Assembly (NCBI GenBank): GCA_014529385.2 | Contig: CM043948.1 | Span: 82,002,760 to 82,066,759 of the forward strand | Direction: 5' to 3' | Source of the DNA: Adiantum capillus-veneris | Lineage: Eukaryota; Streptophyta; Polypodiopsida; Polypodiales; Pteridaceae | DNA length: 64,000 nucleotides | Shown: one piece after another, positions 1 to 9,720 of the stretch | How the letters are laid out: each line of letters begins with the position of its first letter | How positions within the stretch are numbered: position 1 is the stretch's first letter | The notes under the pieces: generated by a model | Seen by the model: only the letters and a program-made list of their open reading frames with translations | The model's database searches: none | Told to the model about the DNA's origin: nothing | Translations under genes and position numbers: made by a program

Positions 1-943
1 GATTGCTGGCAAGCACTTGGAAGAAATTTCAGCTTTGAAGTCAAAGATGGCAAAATCGTTTGACATGAAAGACATGGGTGAGGCAAGTCATATACTTGGT
101 ATGCGCATTGAGAGAGACAGATCAAAGAAGTTGATTTGGTTATCTCAAACAGAGTATATTGACAAGGTTTTGCAACGTTTCAATATGGAGAAGGGAAAGG
201 CATTGAGTGTTCCATTGCCACCATATGTGAAACTTAGCAAACAAGATTGTCCTGTGTCTGAGGAAGAACAGGCTGAAATGGATAAGATTCCATATGCATC
301 TACAGTGGGTAGTTTGATGTATGCAATGATTGCTACTCGCCCAGACATTGCATTTGCAGTGGGAGTAGTAAGTCGATACATGTCAAACCCAGGCAAGAAA
401 CATTGGGAGGCAGTGAAAGGAATATTGAGATACCTGAAAGCTACAAAGAGTATGCGTATATGCTATGGGAGTTAGGAGCTAAGTGTAAAGGGTTTTACAG
501 ACTCAGATTATGCAGGTGACTTAGACAACCAAAGGTCTACGTCAGGGTATGTCTTTACATTGGCTGGTGGAGCAGTATCATGGCGTTCTAGATTACAAGA
601 TTGTGTTACTCAGTCTACTACAGAGGCTGAATATGTTGCAGCATCAGAGGCATGCAAAGAATCAATTTGGCTTAATCGACTAGTAACAGATTTGGGAATC
701 AAAGAAGAGATGCCTGTGTTATATTGTGATAGTCAAAGTGCTATACAATTGGCTCGCAATCCAGTTTATCACTCAAAGACAAAGCATGTGGATGTGAAGT
801 ATCATTTCATCATGGAAATGCTCGAGGATAAGGAACTTCAGCTTGTCAAAGTTCACACCACAGAAAATCCTGCTGATCTACTTACAAAAGGACTTCCCTC
901 AGAGAGCTTTGCGCATTTTCGCAAGCAGTTAGGTGTAGGGTAG
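1..943 (+). pseudogene. Ty1/copia pol, 3' part: end of RT and RNase H (Copia-1)
   Basis: This is the C-terminal part of a Ty1/copia polyprotein, open from the left edge. The first part has the RT tail signature (KDMGEASHILGMRIERD, then RPDIAFAVGVVSRYMSNP). RNase H follows with TEAEYVAASEACKESIWL, YCDSQSAIQLARNP, KHVDVKYHF and the closing ADLLTKGLP. The frame is continuous except for one TAG at 473-475 just before the RNase H domain; the sequence on both sides of it aligns with the family, so this looks like a point mutation. The copy could not make a full polyprotein from this reading frame. The stop at 941-943 is the natural end, about 80 bases before the polypurine tract. Confidence 0.93.
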
Positions 944-1021
944 TACATCACTTCTCTACATCTCTTGTATATTAGCTTGTATAGTAGCTTCTCTCACACT
1001 TAAAGTACCACATTGGACTTT

Positions 1022-1032
1022 AAGTGGGAGGT
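1022..1032 (+). promoter_or_regulatory. Polypurine tract of Copia-1
   Basis: AAGTGGGAGGT lies directly before TGTTGG. This is the usual plus-strand primer site next to a copia 3' LTR, and its orientation agrees with the upstream RNase H. Confidence 0.8.
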
Positions 1033-1234
1033 TGTTGGGGTATAAAGCCCAATGTGGTCGCCCAGGTAAGTGGGCGGGCCGCCAGGTATGTACACATATT
1101 CTTTTGTAAAAACCTAATAAGAACTCACTATGCTCTACACATTACAGTAGAGCGAGTTCACCATATCGTCGTGCTCTTCTTCTCGCACTCTCTCTCGCGT
1201 CGCAGTTCCGCTCGTACTCCTTCAAGCAAGTACA
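1033..1234 (+). repeat. 3' LTR of Copia-1 (right end approximate)
   Basis: The repeat begins TGTTGGGGTATAAAG right after the polypurine tract. The right end is set by where the minus-strand Penelope-like reading frame starts, around 1225-1245; CA dinucleotides at 1223-1224 and 1233-1234 are candidate termini. The 5' LTR is outside the window, so the exact end and any target duplication cannot be confirmed. A short LTR of about 200 bp is normal for copia elements. Confidence 0.65.
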
Positions 1235-2477
1235 AGACGCTCCATAAAATCAATCTCATAAGTAGAAAGATAGAAATTAGCAAGAAAAACATCACAATTG
1301 GTGCCCATAGGGATACCAATTGTTTGCTTGGAAAGAGAGTCACCGATGGTTATATATAAATTGCCCAAAAGAAAATCTAACCAAGATATGATATCAATGT
1401 CATCTACAATCCTGGTGAATCTCTTTCTTCCTTTGTCTACATCTACATTCTTACTTTTTAAGCATAAAAAGTCAAAGTTCAAGGCTGACTTTTCTACTAG
1501 CAAAGCCTTGTACCTATCCTTCTCAAGCTTGTATGTGAAAACTTTTGAAATAAGAGACTTGACTCTGAATTTAAGGTCCTCCAAATTTAGCTTCCTATAT
1601 AGAGTTGTAAAGTCAAAAGTTTGGAGACATAAAAGAGAAGATTTTTCCTTAAGGCTTCTTGAAGAGTTCAAAAACTTTATAACTGGAATCACACCTACTC
1701 CAACTTGAATCGGTAGGTACGTCTCCTTCCTTTAGCAGATTTTTCCACAATTTATTCATGCTAGGTAAAATGGCTTGAAACAATAGCTAAGCCATTTGGA
1801 AACCTCGATCAAAAAGTGTTACAAGAAGCAGCTATAAATCTAGGCTTTATAGGGTAATTGTGGAACTTCCAAACCGTATATAAAACAGGTAATTTAGGCT
1901 AGCACTTGAAACCAAAAGACTTACAAAAGTCTTGATGTTTCAAGATAACCTTTCGTATCTAAAGATCACAACCATTGTAAGTCTGAGAGTTTATTTCACC
2001 TAACAAGCATTCTAAATAGGACCATTTGCACGTAACAACAAAGTTATTAGAGCACTTATCTACCTAAGAGATTACAAAATCACGGTGAAATTTCTTAAGA
2101 GCATCACGATCAAAAGAATATAAGCTATTTCTTCTTGAAGAAATGCTCCTAGAGCAAGATGCTAAATTTAAAGAAGCTTTCTTGAGGACTACAGACTTCC
2201 AATGAGTAAAAACACCTTGAACTCCTAAAGACTTGTCAAGCTTTACTACGAAACTAGAAATTCCTTTCTCTATGGCTTTGAGAAGGCAAGAGTCATTTGA
2301 GGAAGGGAGTCTATTTTTAGTACCTCTTGAGAAAAGGTCTGTCAAGGAATCCGAAGGAAGAATAGAACAATCAGCAATAATTACATGACCCAAAGCTTCA
2401 TTTGCATAAGAAGAAAAGGCAATTTTATGTCAAGAGCAATCAATTCTTGAGATTGCTAGCCTTTCTTGCTTTTTAAG
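1235..2477 (-). pseudogene. Penelope-like element reverse transcriptase (truncated, decayed)
   Basis: Read on the minus strand, this is a telomerase-like RT of the Penelope-like class. The upstream part (2064-2393) has LFSRGTKNRLPSS and ends ALKKFHRDFVIS. After a few stops comes DKCSNNFVVTCKWSY, then LPVLYTVWKFH and PRFIAASC (about 1830-1890). The best-preserved piece (1225-1692) holds the motif A aspartate in FDFTTLYRKL and the motif GIPMGTNCDVFLANFY followed by YEIDFMERL. The frame then ends because Copia-1 is inserted there, so the catalytic DD motif and any GIY-YIG endonuclease domain are missing. Roughly six stops or frame changes interrupt it. The assignment rests on motif order; conifer members of this class are called Dryad, from memory. 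A LINE is unlikely because the GIPMGT...ANLY spacing is Penelope-type. Confidence 0.85.
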
Positions 2478-2704
2478 TGTTGGAATTAGGGTTGCAAGAA
2501 AACACACACAACTTGGAGAAGACGAAGGAAGCTCAAGGCACACAACAGAGAGATTTTTACTTAGTGTGCAATGGAAAGAGAGATAGCCATAGAGTGATTG
2601 GCGTATATACATTGCATGGGAGAAAAAACCTCCTAGTGAGGGAAAATTTTATCGGCGGTCCTAAGTGTGTTCACACACATCACTACCACATACGTATGGT
2701 AACA
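2478..2704 (-). repeat. 3' LTR of Copia-2a, 227 bp
   Basis: This 227-bp repeat begins TGTTGGAATTAGGG and ends TATGGTAACA on the plus strand. Its length matches both LTRs of the nested Copia-2b (32855-33081 and 37797-38023), and the sequence is clearly the same family. Because the coding sense is minus, this left copy is the 3' LTR. It abuts the Penelope-like relic on its left. The other LTR of this copy is missing. Confidence 0.9.
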
Positions 2705-2721
2705 AATCCCCCCTGGGAGTG
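2705..2721 (-). promoter_or_regulatory. Polypurine tract of Copia-2a
   Basis: AATCCCCCCTGGGAGTG on the plus strand is the complement of a purine-rich plus-strand primer. It touches the 3' LTR exactly as in Copia-2b at 33082. Confidence 0.75.
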
Positions 2722-2759
2722 ATGTGGTGAATGAGAGCTGGCACATAGATTATAGGGAA

Positions 2760-4350
2760 GTGACATGCCCTGAGGACATGATCAATCCACAAAGGAGAGT
2801 AAGCCCAAAGCTTTGCAGAAAGCTTCAAACTTCTCAAAAGACAATGCCTTTGTGAAAAGATCTGCAAGGTTGTCCTGCGTTGGCACATAAGCCAAGCTGA
2901 TCTCTCTTGTTAAGAGCCTCTCCTTGACATAGTGGTAATGCACCTCAATGTGCTTTGTGGGAGTATGAAAAATTTGGTTCCTTGCAACTGCCAATACACT
3001 TTGACTATCGCTGTAGATAGTGTTGGCAGTGTCCTATCCAACACCTGAATTAGCAATAAGGCGTCTGAGCCATACACACTCAACTATAGCCAACAAGACT
3101 GCCTTGTACTTAGATTCTCAAGTATAAGTGCCCATAGTAGGTTGCTTCTTGCTCAACCATGACATACATTAACTGCCAAGCATGAAACAAAAACCACTTG
3201 TGGACACTCGCATGTCAAAACAACCAACCCAATCTGAGTCCAAAAAAGCATGTAAGTTTGACGACAATGATTCCCCTTGGGATAAAACAATCCAAGATGT
3301 AAAGTGGCACTCAAGTAGCAAAACATCCTCTTGACAGCCTGCCAATGCTTAGACCCTGGGCTATGCATGAATCTGTTGACCTGTGAGAATGCAAACTGAA
3401 TATCCAACCTTGTGTTGAATACATAAATAAGGTAACCAACAATAGTTTGGTAAAGAGTGACATTGGCAGGATCATTAGCATCATGAAGACTCAATTTCAA
3501 ACATGTTTCCATGGGAGTGGCAATAGGTTTTCAATCCTCAAGTCCAAACTTACATAGTAATGTATCTATGTAACTTGTTTGACACAAGGCAATACCACCA
3601 TCACACTGCTTAAACTGTTTGCCCTAATAATGATGCAATAGCCCCAAATCTTTCATCTTGAAAGTATCATTTAAATCAGCCTTAACTCAGCAATATGTCT
3701 CTCATTTGGTCCAGTGATCAGCAAATCATCCACATAGAGAATGACAATCAGAAGTGCATTACCGTCACGCTTTGCATACAATGTGCTTTTTCTTGGACTG
3801 TTACGAAAGCTTCATTTGACCAAATGAGTGTCAGCTTCTCATACCAAGCACGAGGAGATTACTTCAACCCATACAAAGCTTTGTTACATTTCCACACTTT
3901 ATCCTCTTGTTCTTTCTTGACAAAATCTCAAGGTTACGTTACATAAACTTCCTCAAATATGTCACCATTCAAGAAAGCAGTAACAATGTCTGACTGATGT
4001 ACATCCCAACCATGCACATAGAAAATGCACAGTAGGCATACGACAAGTGGGAGCAAAAGTCTCTTCATAATTTATGCCTTTTTGCTCTGCATAACCCTTT
4101 GCAAAACATCGAGCCTTATAGCAGTCAATCTCACCATCTGGCTTGCGTTTCAACTTGTAAACCCACTTTGTACCAATGGCCTTTTTGCTAGGAGGAAAAT
4201 CACATAAAGTCCATGTGTCATTTTCTATAACTACATCATATTATGATTGCATGGCACCCATCCAATTTTTTGAATTTTGTGCTTCATCAAAAGATAGAGG
4301 TTCCTCAACATCACAAAAGCTAGACACAACCAAAGCATAACAATCGGATG
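2760..4350 (-). pseudogene. Copia-2a RT and RNase H
   Basis: RNase H is at the low-coordinate end, with ARNQIFHTPTKHIEVHYHY and NLADLFTKALSFEKF (2782-2994). Upstream come RLDIQFAFSQVNRFMHSPGS (3153-3512), a preserved YVDD codon run near 3720-3740, and RT N-terminal pieces with KPDGEIDCYKARCFAKGYA (3962-4153). The reading frame changes many times, so this is a relic. Compared with Copia-2b the same residues appear in the same order. Confidence 0.88.
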
Positions 4351-4629
4351 CATAAGATGCATGGCAAGAAACTGAACGAGTACGACCAGAAAAAGGTACA
4401 TCCCATTTACTATCAGCAAAGTATTCACCAGCTATTTAGGCATACCTCTAGCCTGCTCATTCTCAGTCCTTTCCTTATCAAGTATATCAACATCAATAAT
4501 AGGCTGATCTATAACATTTTCAGAAACCCCCATAGGTTGTACATTTGCTTCATTGAAATTTACATTCAAATTTCCACCACTGAAAAGAGGCAACAAAGTT
4601 TCATAAATGGCATGTGATCTTACATTACT

Positions 4630-5480
4630 GTCTCTAGTACATGACGGCAAGGGCTAAACAGAATCTTCCACAAACACAATATCTTGTGAAACCAAGATAC
4701 ACTTTGTTTGTGGATGGTACAACCTGTAACCTTTGCTTTCGGCACTATAACCAACAAAAATACATTTGATAGCCTTATCATCCAATTTTCTATGTTGTGT
4801 TTGTGGCATCAAAGCATATGCCAAATAGCCAAAAACACACATGTGCTCAATAGAAGGCTTTCTATCACGCCATGCTTCATAAGGAGTCATAGACGGCAAA
4901 GCTTTTGTAGGACACCTGTTTAGTACATAAGTGGCACACATGATGGCCTCAAGCCAAAACGAATGCGGAAAAGCTTGACTTTTGACCATACATCGTGCCA
5001 CTTTTGAGTGACCTGTTTTTCCTCTCTTCAGTAACACCATTTTGTTGAGGCGTATAAGGCACTGTAAATTGGTGTTTTATCCCACCACTTGCCAAAAATA
5101 CATTAAATTCAAGAGACATATACTCCCCCCCTCGATCTGAACAGAGGTGCCCATAGTACATTTCAAGACATTTTCAGCCATAGCCAAAAATTGTTTGAAG
5201 CACATAAACACTTCAGACTAACCGGATACACCCAAGCATTCCTGGAGTAATCATTAATGGAAGTCATGAAGTAAAGGTAATTGCCCAAGGACGGAGTTTG
5301 CATGGGTCCACAAACACCATTGTGCACAAGCTGCAGCCTGCATGTGGCCCTAATTGAACCATCCTTTGGAAACTTCAAACGCTACGTCTTATCCAAAATA
5401 CAACCCTCACAAACATGTTTGACAGGTGCTTCAAGAGGCGGCAAATAAGCAACCATATCAGATTTCAACAAACGCAGCAA
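4630..5480 (-). pseudogene. Copia-2a integrase
   Basis: Integrase core remains are split among frames. The segment 4949-5161 contains DRGGEYMSLEFNVFL and TVPYTPQQNGV, next to the catalytic glutamate. The segment 4654-5040 contains SFWLEAIMCATYVLNRCPTK and VFGYLAYALMPQ, typical of the copia integrase to RT linker. The segment 5163-5378 carries the integrase N-terminal core. Disabled by frameshifts. Confidence 0.87.
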
Positions 5481-5489
5481 ACTGGCAAA

Positions 5490-6455
5490 ATTCAGATGCC
5501 CAAAATGTGCATGCCAAAGTTTTGCATATGAAATAGCCTTAGAATGCACAACAGCATTTGCAAAATTCTACCCACATTTTTCATACAGAGTGAGCTTACA
5601 CAACCCACGGCATAAAATTCTAGTGCAATAATTTCATCACCAAAGCTGAGATTATGTATTGTATATTTTTCATCCACAAATTTGACTACAAGACCAAGTC
5701 TAGCAAGTGTAGATACAGACAAAGGATTCTTCTTGATCCCAAGTATATAAAGTGCATCAACAAGTGTGAAAGAATTGCCATTTTCAGCAGTTAGCACAAT
5801 CTTTCCAACTCCCTTGACCGAATAAGAAGCATTGTTGGCACAAGTGATTGAATTCCCATGAGGGACATCCTCGAAAGAGGTAAACAAGTCACGATGAGAG
5901 GTAATGTGCTTTGTAGCACATCTGTCAAAGTACAACACATGAGCATCTGTAGCAACTGACAAACATGCATCATGGACAAAAGGATCATAAGTGCACTCTG
6001 CACTAAAATCCCATTCTGCATTAACATCAACATCACAATCTCCTTTAATAGAAGACTCAACAATAGCTTCATTTGTAGTGGAACCAACCTTTTCTTCTTA
6101 GCCTCTTTTGCCTTTAACTTAGGACACTGCTTGGTCAAGTGATCATTAGCTTAACAATAATGACAACGCATCTTCTTTTTGCCCTTATCACCAAAATTCC
6201 TAGACAAATTGCTGCCAGTAGAAGCAGAAGAACCATGATAAGTGGCAATATTTCTGTTATCACCTTTTCTTTGAGCAGCAATAAAGGCATGTTCAACTAC
6301 ACATATTCTAGTCCTTTTTTTTTTGGAAAGTGTCTCTTGCAACAGCAATGTGGACAATGCATCAAACTTGACAACTTTGGGATTTCCTTGGGTCATGAGT
6401 CTCCAAGTACTAGCAAAAGTCTCGTAAGAATCTGGCAAAGCATCATCAAGAAGGC
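5490..6455 (-). pseudogene. Copia-2a protease and C-terminal gag
   Basis: The protease segment (5492-5962) has LYFDRCATKHITSHRDLF, where a functional copia protease would have D-S/T-G. Here the triad reads D-R-C, so it is probably inactive. Gag sequence upstream includes the zinc-knuckle start KMRCHYC near 6150 and ALPDSYETFASTWRLMTQG (about 6370-6445). Gag stops being copia-like at about 6450. Confidence 0.85.
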
Positions 6456-6793
6456 TCTTGAGTTCTCCTTTGGGAAGGAGATGCATCATCAAGAAGTAAA
6501 TTCTTGAGCCCTTCGTACGGATTCTCTTCTTCTTCCCGATTTGGAAAGAGACCTCTTTTGGGAGTCTCACAAGGAGGCTTCCTAGGTGTTCTCTTGTCAT
6601 GGTGATGAGCTTGGAGAATCCCGTGAGCACGGAGCTGCCGTTTCACTTTGCTTTGGAGAGATGGATTGCCCATGGCTTGTTGAATCCTAGAAACAAGATA
6701 GTTAACAAGCATCGGAGCATCATTAGTAGCTTGCTCATGAGCAAAATCAAAGTTATCAACATTAATTTCACTCTCTTTACTATTGTCAGCCAT
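6446..6793 (-). pseudogene. Gypsy gag N-terminal fragment (second copy)
   Basis: The minus-strand frame starts MADNSKESEINVDNFDF and is nearly identical to the start of Gypsy-A gag at 13403-13705 (MDDNSKESEINVDNFDF). It runs about 115 codons and then passes into copia gag at the 6450 junction. It is the 5' end of a second chromovirus copy whose remainder has been replaced by copia sequence. Confidence 0.88.
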
Positions 6794-7197
6794 TCTAACA
6801 ACTTTTAGGTGTAAACTTTTTAGGTGTACTTTGGCACTTCAAGCCCTAGTTGCTACTCCTCTTTACCCCTTTAGAAAAAGCACTCAAGCTACTATACCCG
6901 GGGCTCGAATACCATTAATTGCAAGGAATAGAAGAGAGGGTCTTTCAACACCAAAATAGCACTGGCTCCTGTCAAGCTTCTAATAGCTCAATAGTGGTTA
7001 AGCCATAGGCAAGCCCCGTAGGACTCCACTATTAAGACCATAGCTCTCGACGGTGATGCCCCGTTAACTGCACGAAGGCAGGCGCACTGCAAGGCTGAAA
7101 AATCCCTATTCTACTTACTCACAAGCAATTAATAATACCAACCATTTATAGCTAGCTTGAGGACATCCCTTCTTGAGCAAGAAAAGAGAAACCTTGT
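6794..7197 (-). other. Gypsy 5' leader (second copy)
   Basis: This untranslated leader lies between gag and the primer-binding site. It is closely similar to 13706-14120. The right copy has an extra 11-bp duplication (GCAAGCCGTAG) near 13920 that is absent here. No ORF of interest. Confidence 0.75.
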
Positions 7198-7209
7198 GCT
7201 CTGATACCA
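7198..7209 (-). promoter_or_regulatory. Primer-binding site, initiator tRNA-Met type
   Basis: GCTCTGATACCA on the plus strand is the complement of TGGTATCAGAGC, the perfect 12-base initiator tRNA-Met site. It lies one base outside the LTR that starts at 7211. The LTR at 7211-8369 therefore served as a 5' LTR for a copy to its left as well as a 3' LTR for Gypsy-A to its right. Confidence 0.9.
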
Positions 7210-7210
7210 A

Positions 7211-8369
7211 TGTAACATTTAATGGCCCAATAACTTGTGTGTAGCGGAAATTAGCATGAGCATAGTGGGCATTTCATTAGAATAGATTCCTAATGAGAAT
7301 TACAAGAGTGCTTGGGTGGAGAGAGCAACAAAAAGCATAACACCTAGTTAGATAGCATGAACAATACTTTCAAAAGAGAGAGAAATTAAGCAATTGACAA
7401 CAGTTGAGGACCAGATTTGCATGGAGCCGGTCCCCCCTCCAAAAGGCTTTGTATTATGGTTTCTCCCATCAAGAGAGACATTGTACAATACAATTCTTTG
7501 TGCTCCTTCAAGACTAGCTAGTGCAATGAAGATGAAAGCTTCATGCATCAAGCAAAACACTTAGCAAACACAACTTTAATTATCCCCGATCTCAGACCCA
7601 AGACCTCACACACCTTTGAAGATGGTGAGAGCTAGCAGGGTATGAGAGTAGATTGAGAGGAAGAAGGAGTATATTACGAGAAAGATGTACATATCCTCAC
7701 ATAATCACTCATATTAGCATAGCTTAGCTTAGTAATTAGCATGGTAGAGGAGATGAGCATGCATTGAAGCTTGGCTCTTGGTTGGATTTGCATCCACATG
7801 CCAAGAGTGTGTCGATGTAGGCTTCTATTTCACAAGCTTGGAGTAGGTAATGAGCTCTCCATTAAAGCTTGGGAAGAGATAGTCTTCTTTACTTCTCACA
7901 TAGGCTGTGTGAGAGTGTGTGTGTGATAATGCCTTGCTAAAGTCAGCCCCCTCTCTCTCTTGGGCGAGCCCTCTTGCTATTTGCTCTTGCAGGCTCCCCA
8001 TTGGACCTCCCCAGGGCTAGCCTATCACAATTAAGCAGCATAAGTGATAGCCTTCTGACATGTGTCCCCCTTTCCCCTTTTGTGAGAGCTTAATCAATTA
8101 AACTTAATTGATTTAAATGAATTAAATCCCCATCGGACCTTTTCCCATTCTGACCAATAGGAATTAAGTAGCCCATTAGGCTGCTCAATTCCTATTGGAC
8201 CCCTTCATGGGATGTCCAATAATCATCCAGGAGACTTAATTTTCATTAGTTCTTTTTATTAAGTGTTTTAAAATTAATTAGGCTAAATTTACTCTAGCCT
8301 AATTCTCATTGGTCCACTTCAAGGGTCATCCAATAGGAATTGAGCACACTTTGGGAGCAACTAGCGACA
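7211..8369 (-). repeat. LTR shared by Gypsy-A (as 3' LTR) and the fused partial copy (as 5' LTR)
   Basis: It begins TGTAACATTTAATGG on the plus strand and aligns with 14134-15105 up to GGGAGCAACTAGC. The outer end is approximate; plus-strand GACA at 8366-8369 would give a minus-strand TGTC start. It holds a 176-bp segment (8154-8329) missing from the other LTR. The LTR is about 1.16 kb and contains TG-rich and CT-rich runs near 7910-7970. Confidence 0.82.
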
Positions 8370-8597
8370 TCATTCCACAATGGGCGCTTGAGAGCCTGAG
8401 GCTGCCGCAAGCATGTCTGCACATTAGTCCTATCAATCTTCCATAGTAGAGTGACAAGCTCTACTTGGTGTTTGGGAGACGTCGTCTCCACAAACTTGAT
8501 CTAAGCATGCATACTACTTAATTTTTGTGTACAATAAGGAAAAAGAAAGTTTTATAAGACAAAAACTTTGTTCATTTTTAACATTTTGTACATTTGC
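8370..8597 (-). other. Gypsy-A 3' untranslated region
   Basis: This lies between the stop of the chromodomain frame (8598) and the 3' LTR. A clear polypurine tract is not obvious; the best candidate is the purine-rich stretch on the minus strand just before the LTR. An A/T-rich section at 8515-8590 has no coding potential. Confidence 0.6.
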
Positions 8598-9140
8598 TTA
8601 CTCTTGGAAAGCATTGTAAGCATTGACAAGGTTTAGGTTATCATTTAATTGTATGCCTTGCATCCATCTAGCATCTTCAAAAGGATAATTCTTAAACTTA
8701 ATAAGATATCGTCGGATAGTCTTACCGCCTCTTAATACCTTGTCTTCATGTCGGAGAATGGACTCGGGCTGCAGCACCTCCTCGTGGTCCTCGATCTCCG
8801 GTGGGTCTTCAATAGTTGGTTCTTGAGGTGGCTCTCCTTTGTAAGGCTTTAATAGGCTCACATGGAAAGCATTGTGTATGAGCCAATGATTGGGCAACTT
8901 GAGTTGATAGGCCATCTCATTGATTGGCCTAAGAATCTGGAAGGGACCATAGTACCTTTTTGCTAGTTTAGCATAGTACTTTTGGTGGCCCGTAGGATTC
9001 TTGCTCGTCTTGTGCCTTAATCGAGCCTTGGGAAACTTTAATAAGACCCAATCGTTTTCTTTAAAGGTTTGGGCTCTTCTGTGCTTGTCAGCAGTAGCCT
9101 TTTGCCTTTGCTGTGAGATACAGATAGCATCCTTAATCTT
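8598..9140 (-). pseudogene. Gypsy-A integrase C-terminus and chromodomain
   Basis: The minus frame includes the conserved integrase tail RYYGPFQIL and [19 protein letters not shown] chromodomain follows (RYLIKFKNYPFEDARWM, near 8640-8710), and the frame ends AFQE. Chromodomains at this position are thought to direct integration to marked chromatin. A TAA near 9138 separates this part from the integrase core, so the protein is not continuous. Confidence 0.9.
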
Positions 9141-9720
9141 TTAAAAAGATTCTTGTAGGTCTCCGCTATACTCATCTGCAGTGAAGATCTTCCCATGTAC
9201 CTTAAGTAGAAAGGGACTTTTTGATCTTCCCTCAATTACCTCGAAAGGTGCTTTTCTCATGGAAGTATGTACAATGTTATTGTAAGCATACTCCACTAAG
9301 GGTAAGTACTTCTCCCATTGGGATCTTTGATCTACTTCCGTTACATAGGCTTTTAGTAGATCGAGAATGGTTAGGTTAGCTATTTCACTTTGGCCATCTG
9401 TTTGTGGATGATAGGCCGAAGAGAAGTTTAGCCTTGTCCCTAAATTCTCAAGGAGACCCTTCCAGAAATTACTGGTCATTCTAGGATCTCTATCCGACAC
9501 TATGGACATTGGCAAGCCGTAGTACTTGAAAATTTGTGAAATGAAGAGGGTTGCCATTTGATGGGCTTTGATAGTCTTTTTGACAGGTATAAAATGAGCT
9601 TGTTTACTGAACCTGTCTACTATCGTCCATATTCCCGTATTCCCATGGATATAGACTTAGGCAATCCAAAGATGAAATCCATGGATATGCTCTCCCATGG
9701 TGAATTAGGGATTGGCAAGG
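9141..9720 (-). pseudogene. Gypsy-A integrase catalytic core (frameshifted)
   Basis: The core contains YYGLPMSIVSDRDPRMTSNF with the second catalytic aspartate, and SSAYHPQTDGQSEIANL with the catalytic glutamate, at normal spacing. The first aspartate (SMDFIFGLP) lies in the other frame at the end of the large ORF, so one frameshift falls near 9640-9660. A stop follows QESF at about 9141. Confidence 0.9.

Larger units (their letters stand above)
2478..6455 (-). mobile_element. Copia-2a: 5'-truncated Ty1/copia element fused to gypsy gag
   Basis: This is a minus-strand copia with 3' LTR, polypurine tract, RNase H, RT, integrase, protease and part of gag in the expected order. It is homologous throughout to Copia-2b at 32855-38023. 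The 5' LTR, primer-binding site and first part of gag are absent. At about 6445-6455 the copia gag sequence switches to chromovirus gag sequence that matches 13370 onward. Many frameshifts and stops make it non-functional and older-looking than Copia-2b. Confidence 0.88.

Noticed and set aside
1298-1708. Plus-strand open frame of 136 codons
   Set aside because: It is the reverse of the Penelope-like RT frame, whose motifs are on the minus strand; the plus-strand product has no recognisable features.
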